Assembly (NCBI RefSeq): GCF_000337915.1
Contig: NZ_AOJE01000070.1
Coordinates: forward strand, 1 to 64,000
Direction: 5' to 3'
Source: Halorubrum saccharovorum DSM 1137
GTDB taxonomy: Archaea > Halobacteriota > Halobacteria > Halobacteriales > Haloferacaceae
DNA length: 64,000 bases
Shown here: piece after piece, positions 1 through 8,190 of the stretch
How the letters are laid out: each line of letters opens with the position of its first letter
Numbering within the stretch: position 1 is the stretch's first letter
Program-made: the position numbers and the translations under genes
The notes under the pieces: model-generated
What the model saw: only the letters and a program-made list of their open reading frames with translations
Database searches by the model: none
What the model was told of the DNA's origin: nothing

Positions 1-111
1 GGTGACGGTGGCGACGGCGGCTCTGAAGACGGGACGCCCGGCTTCGGTGCCCTCGTCGCTCTCGTCGCCCTCATCGCGGCTGCGCTCCTCGCTACGCGGC
101 GTACCGAGTAA
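1..111 (+). CDS. C-terminal end of a PGF-CTERM surface protein (partial)
   Basis: Only the last 36 codons are in the window, ending in TAA. They read as a Gly/Asp/Ser-rich linker, then the tripeptide PGF, a hydrophobic stretch of about 18 residues (FGALVALVALIAAALLA) and a short basic tail (TRRTE). This is the PGF-CTERM sorting signal, which in haloarchaea is recognised by an archaeosortase (ArtA), removed, and replaced by a lipid anchor at the cell surface. The S-layer glycoprotein is the best-known carrier. The glycosylation island next door makes an S-layer or other glycosylated surface protein a reasonable inference, but the body of the protein lies outside the window. Confidence 0.8.
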   Translation, partial: GDGGDGGSEDGTPGFGALVALVALIAAALLATRRTE

Positions 112-180
112 CGCAGCAGCGATTCACCACTAACCAACCATCGGCCCTCGCGGGCCGACCCCTTGCGGTTTTCTTTATGA

Positions 181-519
181 CGCCACGCCTCGACCCCTGA
201 GCGATCGCTGTCGGCGTCGCTTCGCGTCTATGCACTACCTCCTGCAAAAGATCGAGACTGCTACGCGTCGAGGAACACGTCGTGCCCGGCCAACACGGGA
301 CACCATCGTCTCGGGCGGGACGCCCGTGAGAGCGGACACACGCTGCGCCGGCTGGTGTCGGCCGGCGGCATCGAGTGTGGCGACGTAATTAACGTGAGCG
401 TCGGCGAGCCGCTGATCGCGGACGGCTACCTGCGGCTGTTCGGGTACCACGTGGCAAACGAGAAGAGGCAGTCGATCGACGAGCTGCGGAATCTGGCGGA
501 GAATGTGACTGCGGAGTGA
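181..519 (+). pseudogene. Possible decayed coding remnant, unrecognised
   Basis: This stretch stays open after a stop at 178-180 and ends in TGA at 517-519, with no ATG. The last 55 or so residues look protein-like (for example VINVSVGEPLIADGYLRLF and an acidic amphipathic tail ELRNLAENVTAE). A second frame from an ATG at 230 looks protein-like over its first residues (MHYLLQKIETA), which would fit a frameshifted gene. I do not recognise a family. It fills the interval between the PGF-CTERM protein and the SWIM protein, in which I see nothing else. Confidence 0.25.
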
Positions 520-571
520 GACTGCGCCGTCAGCTGCCTGGTCCCGATCGGGGTGGCCGTGTCGAGTTCAC

Positions 572-1387
572 TCAGCCCCCAGATCCTCTCGCCAGCCTTT
601 CTCGCAGTTCGGACGCCGCTCGCTCGAACTGGTCGGCGAGATACGACGTTCCCGACTCCGCGCGCTCCTCGAGGAAGGCGACAGCGTCTGTGGCTCCGTG
701 GTCCTCGCGGTCCGCGGCACATTCGACGTAGCCGTCGAGGGCTCGCGCGAACGCCTGCGAGAAATGGTCGTACGCGCCGTCGACACGCTCCATGTTGTCA
801 TCGAGTGACTCGACGAGCGCCCGATACACCACGGCCGCCGACCCGTTCCGACCCTGCTCGCGGTACTCGTCGGCGAGATCGAACCACTCCGCAAAGTCGA
901 TCGGCTCGAAAACGACGTAGTACTCGGGGTTCGTCTCCTCGAACCGCCGATCGATCGCGGTGCGCAGCTCCTCGACCGACCGCGTCGACGACTCGCCGAA
1001 GCGAGCGAAAAACCGCTCGCGGAGCGTGGCGTCGGTCGCCAACGTGTCGCGAAGGAACGCCCGCAGGTCGTCGGGGTCCGCAGCGTCGAGCTCGACATCG
1101 AGCCGATCTCCCTCGTCCGGCGGCGCGTCGTCAAGACAGCGGAGCAGCACGGCGACGACGTGCTTGCACGCGCCGGGTCCGTCGTACGGGCAGTCGCACC
1201 ACGGATCGAACTCGTCGGCCGCGAGATCGACGCGCACGTCGTACTGGCGGCTCCCACTTACGACGGCGCTCACGGTGGCGCCGACGCGGTGGATCTCGCG
1301 GATACGGCCCTCGGCGAGGTAGCCCTCGCCGCGCTCGAAAACCGCGTCCGTACAGATGTTTCGGACCCCCTCCTCGGTCACGCTCAT
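572..1387 (-). CDS. SWIM zinc-finger protein
   Basis: A 271-residue protein with a SWIM-type zinc finger in its N-terminal third: C64-x-C66-x7-C74-x-H76 (CDCPYDGPGACKH), the spacing of that family. SWIM fingers bind nucleic acid or protein and occur in SWI2/SNF2-associated and stand-alone haloarchaeal proteins. The remaining 190 residues are acidic and probably helical, with no enzyme motif I can see, although the repeat-like helices (AEWFDLADEYREQGRNGSAAVVYRALVE) suggest a TPR-like scaffold. The ATG at 1387 is the first Met and the finger lies well inside it. The gene stands alone. Precise role unknown. Confidence 0.85.
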   Translation of the reverse strand: MSVTEEGVRNICTDAVFERGEGYLAEGRIREIHRVGATVSAVVSGSRQYDVRVDLAADEFDPWCDCPYDGPGACKHVVAVLLRCLDDAPPDEGDRLDVELDAADPDDLRAFLRDTLATDATLRERFFARFGESSTRSVEELRTAIDRRFEETNPEYYVVFEPIDFAEWFDLADEYREQGRNGSAAVVYRALVESLDDNMERVDGAYDHFSQAFARALDGYVECAADREDHGATDAVAFLEERAESGTSYLADQFERAASELRERLARGSGG

Positions 1388-1841
1388 GATCGGGAGTAGT
1401 GTTCCGTCGCTATCGAGAAAAATTTGCGCTCGGAGCGACAGAGCCCGTGAGGATCAGTGTCGTTGCGAAACTTCGGGACAGCCGGCAGCGGCTCGACGAC
1501 CAACAGGCGTGTACACCGGAGCGATCGCTCGTGCACAGCGGGTATCGATCCTGACGGCGAACGTCGATCAATTTGAGCGTTTCGAGAACGTGTGAGCGAC
1601 GAGTGGACTACGTTGTGACGCGTGGCAGCCGGGAGTGAGGAGGTACATTTCGTCTGACTTTGTCGAGTGTCACGGAGCGATATCTGTGTCAGCTTCGTGG
1701 CGTAGTCCGAGGGTGATCTCCCGATCGATGTCGAGTTAGTACTTGCATATCCACACGATCTTTATCGTGAATAAGCCTGCTTGCCCGCAGTTCTGTGGTC
1801 CTCGGACACCTCTCGTTTCGCCTGTTCTTCGGTTCATCTGA

Positions 1842-2030
1842 CTACGGCTGCTTCTCGATCGATTTCCGTGTCTCTACGATCATTTCGGGGTTCAACGCGA
1901 GCTCGTACCGATAGTGGACACCGCCTGCACGCCCCTCGTCCGTTCAATCGTTCGAGAAACCCGAGCATCGTGAGATCCGCGGGATGGTTCTGGATACCCT
2001 TTAGCGTGGTCAGCAGAAACAGACGAAACG
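1842..2030 (-). pseudogene. Frameshifted short coding remnant downstream of the nucleotidyltransferase
   Basis: Between the SWIM gene and the nucleotidyltransferase (1388-2060) no intact gene is visible. On the minus strand one frame reads FRLFLLTTLKGIQNHPADL and continues to FLERLNG at about 1930-2030. A neighbouring frame then reads HYRYELALNPEMIVETRKSI and stops at 1842. The two pieces abut as if one small protein had been broken by a frameshift. The family is not recognised; a winged-helix or transposase-related fragment is possible. The rest of the interval (1388-1840) shows nothing I can support. Confidence 0.3.
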
Positions 2031-2060
2031 AGGGGTGTGTCTCGGACGGCTGTCGACTAC

Positions 2061-2825
2061 TCAGTCGTCGACCACGGCTTCGTCGACTTCCGCTTCCGCG
2101 TCGTCCTCCTCGGCCCGCTCGTCGAGTCGCTCCTCGGCGCGGTCGCGGTCTTCGGGGTAGCCCACGTCGATACGCCACCCATCGAGGCGAATCGCGTCGA
2201 TGGTGCGGCCAGACTGGATGAGCAGATCGATCGCGTCGGGGAGTTCGTACTCGCCGCGGTCGGAGGGCTGGACGAGGTGACACGCGTGGAAGATGGCGGG
2301 CGTGAACGTGTAGAAGCCGGTCATCACGAGGTTGCTCGGCGGGTCGTCGGGTTTCTCGACGACCTCGACGACCTCGCCGTACTCGTTGGTGTCAAGCACA
2401 CCGTAGCGTGAGGCCTCCTCGTAGGGGACTTCCTCGACGAGGAAGGCGGCGTCGGCGCGATCCTCCTGCTGGCGGCTAGCCACGTCGTCGAGGTTCCCGC
2501 GGAACACGTTGTCGCCCAGCATCAGCATGAAGTCGCCGTCGATGTGCGGTTCGGCTTGGAGAATGGCGTGGGCGAGCCCGAGCTGCTCGCGCTGGTGCGT
2601 GTACGTGATCGGCACGTCGCGGTACTCGTCGCCGTAGCGATCGATGATCTGCTCGGCCTTGTAGCCCACTACGACGATCAGCTCCGTCGCGCCAGCATCG
2701 ATCAGGTTGTCGAAGACGTCCTCGATCAGCGGCGTCCCGTTGACCTCGACGAGCACCTTCGGCTTGTCGTCCGTCAGCGGTTGGAGGCGTGTGCCCTTTC
2801 CCGCGGCAAGTACGACTGCTTGCAT
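2061..2825 (-). CDS. aglF: Sugar-1-phosphate nucleotidyltransferase (AglF/RmlA/UGP type)
   Basis: A 254-residue NTP transferase that makes a nucleotide-activated sugar from a sugar 1-phosphate and UTP or dTTP. The N-terminus carries the family signature AVVLAAGKGTRLQPLT followed by KPKVLVEVNGTPLIE. Further markers are GLAHAIL, the metal-binding LGDNVF and the product-site VEKPDDPPSN. The closest functional match I know is Haloferax AglF, a glucose-1-phosphate uridylyltransferase in the N-glycosylation pathway. The last 25 residues are an acidic tail (DERAEEDDAEAEVDEAVVDD). It is the first gene of the glycan island, and its GC-rich composition differs from the AT-rich flippase upstream. The exact sugar is not determined. 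Confidence 0.88.
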   Translation of the reverse strand: MQAVVLAAGKGTRLQPLTDDKPKVLVEVNGTPLIEDVFDNLIDAGATELIVVVGYKAEQIIDRYGDEYRDVPITYTHQREQLGLAHAILQAEPHIDGDFMLMLGDNVFRGNLDDVASRQQEDRADAAFLVEEVPYEEASRYGVLDTNEYGEVVEVVEKPDDPPSNLVMTGFYTFTPAIFHACHLVQPSDRGEYELPDAIDLLIQSGRTIDAIRLDGWRIDVGYPEDRDRAEERLDERAEEDDAEAEVDEAVVDD

Positions 2826-3010
2826 AGGTGGGTGGTGTCGGTGGGGTGGGAAATACTTTGTGAGCAGAATATCTGCTTGAAGAAGTCGGTTAGAGATGAG
2901 TTAGCCGCCGTCTCAGTTCTAGTAGTTTTCAGCCCTTCTAACGACTTCAACATTCTAATATGAATGTTATCGGGTCCGTGGTTCGGGACTCACAGATCAA
3001 ACAATCGAAT

Positions 3011-4462
3011 TTAGAACGGATCCAAAGGAATATTCCGTCTGACTGTTCCCCGGAATCCCGAGGACATACCAAGTAACAGGGCAAAGTAAAGTCCGGCACT
3101 AACTGCTACTAATATTATAACGATCAAAAAATTGTTTTGAATTATATCAGCCGTCTCAATAGCCCATTGTAACGCGATCGTGACACCTGCCATGACAAGC
3201 GCTGCTATTCCCTGTTTAACGACTTCTCTTAGAGGAAGGGTGAAGACTATTATTCGTTTTAATAACACATACGAGATGACTAGTCCAATACCTGATGATA
3301 TCGCGCTCGCTATTGCCGCACCGACCCAGCTCAGTTGCCAAATCAAAACGACATTCAAAATCACATTTGCAGCGATAAATACAAAGTTGGCACGAAATGC
3401 GAGATCAGGACGATTGAGTGCATTGAGTGCGTTAAGACACTGTTTGAGGTATCCGTAAAAAAGAATAGAAAGTAGTAATATCCATAGAACTTCAGTTCCT
3501 TGGATGAACTCTCCGCTGTATATACGCATTAGACGCTCGTCGAGTATAAATCCTCCAATAAATCCAGGTATTGCGATGATTCCAGTATAAGCAAACGAGT
3601 CCTCAATAAGTCCGGCAGCTTTTTGTTTTGAATCTTGGCTCGAGATATTGCTAATTTCGGGGAACATCGCCTGACTGACCGCGACGCTAAACATATCGAT
3701 AAACCTCGAGAGACTCCATGCTACGGCATACACACCGACAAGTGACTGTGAGACGAACGCTCCGAGAATCAGAATATCTACGTCATTGAAGGCTTGTGAC
3801 TTGAGATCGCCGAACCACGCATACTTAGCATAATTATAGATGCTACGGAAATGATGAACTTTTGGAAGTTGCGGTCGGACAGTAACAAAAAGAACCCCGA
3901 TAGCAGTAACAACAATAATTCCGGCAGCGTATCCTATCACCATTCCCGCGAGACTATATCCGAGGAATACTAGTCCAATCTGGAAGAGGCTCTTTAAGAT
4001 AACCTCAATCGGATTAAGGATACCCGCTATGTGTACTTTCCCCTCTCCGTGGAGCGTTGATTTGATAGGTATATAAGCGATGTAGAGAGCCAGCATTGGC
4101 ACAAGAAACCAGATGACTGAAACAGATGAATATTCTCCAAAACCGGAGAGATAGGCTTCAAAGTAGCTATTTAATATAAAAATTAGGAGTATAACACCTG
4201 TTATCAAAGTAGTAATCAAGAAAATTCCTGCGGTTAAATACTGTCCCTGTTCTTTACCTTCACTGATTCTCTTTATTATACCTGCGTTGATTCCAACTCT
4301 TCCTCCCACTTTTAGCCATGCAAGGACAGCAATGAATACCGCGTAGACACCATATATCTCTGCACCTAACTCACGGGCAAAATAAACGGTAGCAGTAAAC
4401 CCAAGTATTGAGCCAAACAATTTCGATATGAAGACAATCAAAGAAGTCTGGGCGACTTTCAT
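3011..4462 (-). CDS. Polysaccharide/oligosaccharide flippase (MATE/Wzx-like, AglR type)
   Basis: A 483-residue membrane protein that is almost entirely hydrophobic, with about 12-14 predicted membrane segments. The N-terminal signature (SLIVFISKLFGSILGFTAT, then YFARELGAEIYGVYAVF) is typical of the polysaccharide biosynthesis / Wzx family of the MOP superfamily. It would move a lipid-linked sugar (dolichol phosphate-linked in haloarchaea, as proposed for AglR) across the membrane for AglB. The gene is very AT-rich compared with the 65-70% GC of aglF and aglB, which points to recent transfer. A 190-bp gap separates it from aglF on the same strand. Confidence 0.87.
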   Translation of the reverse strand: MKVAQTSLIVFISKLFGSILGFTATVYFARELGAEIYGVYAVFIAVLAWLKVGGRVGINAGIIKRISEGKEQGQYLTAGIFLITTLITGVILLIFILNSYFEAYLSGFGEYSSVSVIWFLVPMLALYIAYIPIKSTLHGEGKVHIAGILNPIEVILKSLFQIGLVFLGYSLAGMVIGYAAGIIVVTAIGVLFVTVRPQLPKVHHFRSIYNYAKYAWFGDLKSQAFNDVDILILGAFVSQSLVGVYAVAWSLSRFIDMFSVAVSQAMFPEISNISSQDSKQKAAGLIEDSFAYTGIIAIPGFIGGFILDERLMRIYSGEFIQGTEVLWILLLSILFYGYLKQCLNALNALNRPDLAFRANFVFIAANVILNVVLIWQLSWVGAAIASAISSGIGLVISYVLLKRIIVFTLPLREVVKQGIAALVMAGVTIALQWAIETADIIQNNFLIVIILVAVSAGLYFALLLGMSSGFRGTVRRNIPLDPF

Positions 4463-4541
4463 TATTCCAAATAAATCGTCATGAGTGCATGAATTTGATG
4501 GTTCAAAGTCACACTCAATTTTCTAACTCTCTGCCTCAGTC

Positions 4542-4868
4542 GGCTCTGTTGAAATCCTCAAGAAGTGATATATTCTGATCCGGTTGCGATCGATATACCG
4601 ATCACAGTATCCTCACGACTACTTGACCAACTGTAGTAGAAACTGCTAAGAGAAGTCCCATTTTCACGGAGATACGGTCGGTGAGAAAGCTAGCAGAGAG
4701 GCCCATGATAGCAGACGCGACAAAGCTGTAGGCGATAGTTGCTGACAGAGAGGGTCATAGTGGATTCTAACCCGACGAGTTCATGAATTTCTTATGGTCA
4801 ATACGTACGTTCAGCGACCAACTGTTTCAGACAAGAACCTGTCTGAAGAATAGGATTTCAACAGAGCC
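4542..4868. mobile_element. 327-bp MITE (non-autonomous IS, IS6-family-like ends)
   Basis: Perfect 17-bp terminal inverted repeats GGCTCTGTTGAAATCCT lie at 4542-4558 and, inverted, at 4852-4868. They are flanked on both sides by the same 8 bases, CCTCAGTC (4534-4541 and 4869-4876), an intact target-site duplication. No transposase is encoded. The ends begin GGCTCTGTTGAAA, which resembles IS6/IS26-family ends (GGCACTGTTGCAAA), and 8-bp duplications also fit that family. It fills most of the intergenic space between the flippase (to 4462) and the sulfatase-like gene (from 4972). Family assignment is inference; the element structure is directly visible. Confidence 0.9.
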
Positions 4869-4971
4869 CCTCAGTCCTATATTTCTACTTCGACAGTAAC
4901 CCTCGGTGCAGGAATATTATGCCAGGCGCTGTGATCACGTTTGTAATAGGCTTCTCGGGCAAATACAATCA

Positions 4972-5934
4972 CTAGATATAGCCTAGATCTTCCAAATGAT
5001 CTTCCAGGGTATCCTGATTTGTTACAGTGTTTGGCTTTATCGTGGGGCTGTAAGTCTCCTGATCAATTGCGCTTGTTTCTACCCAAGGAACTTTCCGAAC
5101 TACGGGCAAAGGACATCCAATCTGATGTGCATAGAACCCAAATTCACCAAATGCCTCTCCGTGGTCTGCGGTTATTACTGCTTTTTCAGCATTAACATTT
5201 TCCAATAGAACTTCAAGCTCGTCAAGAACGAGTCTAAGATTTTCTATGTAGGATGCCCATGCTTCTTCTTTTGTTATTTTCTTTTCCCGAAGAGAAGTAA
5301 AAACATTCTGTCCGAGACCCTTCTCTTCCCCAATGTGGGGTTCGTGCGGTTGCATATAATGAACAATAAGACGATCTGGGTTCCTTGATCTAGCAACATC
5401 AACTGCACGATCGGTCATAGTTCGAGGTAGTATACAATTCTTCTTTGAGTCTATCCCGTATTTTCTCACTTCATCTAGGTATAGGAAGTCACTTGGATCG
5501 ACGACATCGTAATCTTTTGGACCAAAGGGAAGTGATTGTTTAACTGGTGGTTCTTTCTTTTCTCTAAAAACTGGAGTAATATAGGGGTTCCCACTCACAT
5601 AAGCAGTATCTTGGATCTTATGTCGATATCTTTGTTGAAATGTGAGTGGCATCCACTCAAACGATGTACTACCAACCGAACGGATTGAATTTATTTTATT
5701 TATATACGAATATTCATCTGCAACCTCCTGAATTGCATCAACTCTACACCCGTCGAGAATAATAAGTAGATCCCAGTCACAATCGAAAATATTGGTTCCC
5801 CAAGACTTCCGATTCGTTACAGTTAGTAAAGCACCTACGTAAGCATAATATGCACTTCGAGGTATTCCCATTTTTGGATCATTCTTAGTTCTTCTAACAC
5901 TTTCAGATACCCACTTTCGAAAATTAACTGGCAT
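4972..5934 (-). CDS. Sulfatase / alkaline-phosphatase superfamily protein
   Basis: A 320-residue protein of the alkaline phosphatase-like fold. The metal-site strand is DLLIILDGCRVDAI at about residues 55-68, where the Cys-Arg after the metal Asp may act as the nucleophile position. The second half holds the diagnostic ADHGEAFGE with a following H (FYAHQ). It lacks a canonical CxPxR sulfatase motif, so sulfate ester hydrolysis is not assured; phosphate or phosphoglycerol transfer onto glycans is equally possible. There is no signal peptide, so it should be cytoplasmic. The gene is strongly AT-rich like the flippase and lies in the same island and orientation, next to the MITE. Confidence 0.8.
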   Translation of the reverse strand: MPVNFRKWVSESVRRTKNDPKMGIPRSAYYAYVGALLTVTNRKSWGTNIFDCDWDLLIILDGCRVDAIQEVADEYSYINKINSIRSVGSTSFEWMPLTFQQRYRHKIQDTAYVSGNPYITPVFREKKEPPVKQSLPFGPKDYDVVDPSDFLYLDEVRKYGIDSKKNCILPRTMTDRAVDVARSRNPDRLIVHYMQPHEPHIGEEKGLGQNVFTSLREKKITKEEAWASYIENLRLVLDELEVLLENVNAEKAVITADHGEAFGEFGFYAHQIGCPLPVVRKVPWVETSAIDQETYSPTIKPNTVTNQDTLEDHLEDLGYI

Positions 5935-6176
5935 TAAGCGCTTGTAGACAGTTCTCTAGTATTACTTTTCCTTTTCGCATCCTACATTTCTCAAGATGTA
6001 GTGGAATTAGTTTTGATACCAGAATCAATCATTGTTCAAATAATTATAGATATGATATTTTCTAACCGATCATAACGGTGACGTAGATAACACTTACAAG
6101 TACTTTAACTCTCTCGATATTTCTAGGAACAGTTTCTCCAACCACTATCCAAGCTTCATCGAAGGTTTGTTTACAC

Positions 6177-7304
6177 ATGTTGTCTACTGATTACTTCAAA
6201 ATGAATATGGCATGGACGTACTCCGGTCATAGTGTTTCCCTACTCCAGTTTGTCGACGAAACAAACAGACAGTATGATTTCATACCGACTGTCTACCGAA
6301 CAGCACCGAAACAAGACCCTGATACTAAGTGCCGAACAAAAACTACCGACCTCCCCTCAATTCCCCGACTATCGTGGGTAAATCAAGAACTTACCAACTG
6401 GCGGTGGAAACGCTTCTTGGAAACCGAATTCGATCACACCCACGATGTTCTTCTCACAGAGAACATTTTGGGACCGTCGTCGATCGCAGTAGCCAACCGT
6501 TACGATGTCCCATCGATTTTCTTTGTTCGCTCGATTCTAGTTCTCGGTCTTGGAGTATACGATCGGAACAGAGGACTCGTAGCGAACTATTTCCATACCG
6601 ATATCGGTGGTAAGATTCAGTTCCCCTTTTTGTATGCTACCAGCCAACGTTACGCCACCGCTATGGAGGCTGCAGATGTCATCGTTGCAAATAGTGAGTT
6701 CACCGCCAACTGCCTGTCTGATCAGTTCAATGTAGAGACAGAGATCATTTATCCTCCAATTTCACTTGAAGAGTATCAGGTACCTTACAACCCGGGAGGA
6801 AAGATAACGATGGTGAACCCCCGAACGAAATACAAAGGGGCAGATATCTTCTTGGATATTGCTGAACGCCTTCCCGAAGAGGAATTTCTGGTCGCTGGCT
6901 CCACAAACGATCCCTCCATTGAGCAGCGAATTGAAGAGCTCGACAATGTCACATATCTCGGCTGGCAAGATGATATGAGCCACGTATATCAACAGGCGAA
7001 ACTCGTCGTCGTTCCGTCTCGTATACAAGAAGCGTTCGGTCGCGTCGCCGCGGAAGCAATGGCGAGCGGGATTCCGTGCGTCGTCAGCGACCGTGGCGGC
7101 TTACCCGAGGTAGTCGGTGATCTCGGTCAGACAGTCACAGATATCGAATCCGTTGAGGCGTGGGTTGATGCCATTCAAACGGCCCTCAACGAGGATTCTG
7201 CTGCCGACCGGTCGGACCGGAAGCAGCATGTAGAAAAGTTCTCTATGGACCGGCAGGTGACGAAACTCTTTGACCTCATCGACGCTGTCGTCGCTGATGA
7301 GTGA
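6177..7304 (+). CDS. GT4-family glycosyltransferase
   Basis: A 375-residue GT-B glycosyltransferase. The C-terminal nucleotide-sugar domain is clear: a VNPRTKYKGADIFLDIAERL loop, VVVPSRIQEAFGRVAAEAMA with the E-x7-E retaining GT4 motif, then ASGIPCVVSDRGGLPEVVGD. The N-terminal acceptor domain is short and starts abruptly (MLSTDYFKMNMAW). It lacks the usual first beta strand, and although the frame stays open upstream to about 6087 no better start exists, so slight 5' loss is possible. Composition is AT-rich at the 5' end and richer in GC toward the 3' end. It should add one sugar to the lipid-linked glycan; donor and acceptor are unknown. Confidence 0.85.
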   Translation: MLSTDYFKMNMAWTYSGHSVSLLQFVDETNRQYDFIPTVYRTAPKQDPDTKCRTKTTDLPSIPRLSWVNQELTNWRWKRFLETEFDHTHDVLLTENILGPSSIAVANRYDVPSIFFVRSILVLGLGVYDRNRGLVANYFHTDIGGKIQFPFLYATSQRYATAMEAADVIVANSEFTANCLSDQFNVETEIIYPPISLEEYQVPYNPGGKITMVNPRTKYKGADIFLDIAERLPEEEFLVAGSTNDPSIEQRIEELDNVTYLGWQDDMSHVYQQAKLVVVPSRIQEAFGRVAAEAMASGIPCVVSDRGGLPEVVGDLGQTVTDIESVEAWVDAIQTALNEDSAADRSDRKQHVEKFSMDRQVTKLFDLIDAVVADE

Positions 7305-7327
7305 ATCGTAGTTACCCGTTGAGCTTC

Positions 7328-8080
7328 TCAAACAAACGGAAGACGTTCGAAAAGACGTCGATGGCCTTTCCTGTTGAGGTGATAGCCGTCCGAAAGCGTA
7401 TTCTCTTCGATCACCGCTTTCTCGGCAGTTGGATCGTCCGCGAGCGGCCGGAGTGTCTCTGCGTTGCTGAACTGGTCGGCAACGTCTTCAATAATAGCGT
7501 TATAGCTGCTGATACTCTCTTCAATCCGTGGATTTTTTTCGGAGTACGTCGTTCCCGGCTGTAGTATTTTCACCAGCACAATACGGTCCACACCCGATTT
7601 TTCGGCGCGGTGGCAGTAAGACTCTAAGTTCGCTCTAAATGTGGGCCTGTCCACATACGACCGTCTCTCCGACCGACTTCGAAGATGCTTTGCGAGGAAA
7701 AAGAGTCCGTCTGAGACAGTATGGACAGGAATGAGGTCGAGCAACTGTTTTTCCCATTTCCTGAAATATCGCGGGGCACAGTCAACGATGCCAACCTGTA
7801 CGACTACTATCTGTGGTTCGTAGTATTCTAGCTCTCTCTTCTGATGTACGTTTAACCTTCCCGAAAAGTCGGCAGTAGTTTTCTCGCTTTGTCCAACGTT
7901 CACAACGTGGAACTCGTCAAGATCTCGTTGTAACAGACCTGGCCATGTGTAGAGATATGGTACTGAATCATGAGGTAACGTGAGAGAATCACCTTGGACT
8001 AGCACTACTTCTTTCTCATCAGAAACCATCGCGTAGTTTACGACATCTATACTGAAATAGACTTCTCTTTGAGTTGGCAT
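7328..8080 (-). CDS. SGNH/GDSL-type hydrolase or O-acyl-handling protein
   Basis: A 250-residue protein with the SGNH hydrolase blocks: GDSLTLP (catalytic Ser) at about residue 30, a block III-like VVQVGIVD (Gly/Asn position altered to IVD) near residue 97, and DGYHLNRKGHRRL (Asp and His of the triad) near the C-terminus. No signal peptide is visible. In surface-glycan clusters such proteins remove or transfer O-acetyl groups. The block III change makes the activity less certain. It converges with the preceding glycosyltransferase with a 23-bp gap, and its start is divergent from the carbamoyltransferase at 8191. Confidence 0.75.
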   Translation of the reverse strand: MPTQREVYFSIDVVNYAMVSDEKEVVLVQGDSLTLPHDSVPYLYTWPGLLQRDLDEFHVVNVGQSEKTTADFSGRLNVHQKRELEYYEPQIVVVQVGIVDCAPRYFRKWEKQLLDLIPVHTVSDGLFFLAKHLRSRSERRSYVDRPTFRANLESYCHRAEKSGVDRIVLVKILQPGTTYSEKNPRIEESISSYNAIIEDVADQFSNAETLRPLADDPTAEKAVIEENTLSDGYHLNRKGHRRLFERLPFV

Positions 8081-8190
8081 GATAAATGAGCCTCAGAATG
8101 GGAAAGTGGTGATGTTATAATATGTCTCTAAGAATCAAGAAGTAGAGTTATTCATAAGTTTTAAAATGAAGAATTTCAAGCAACCACACG

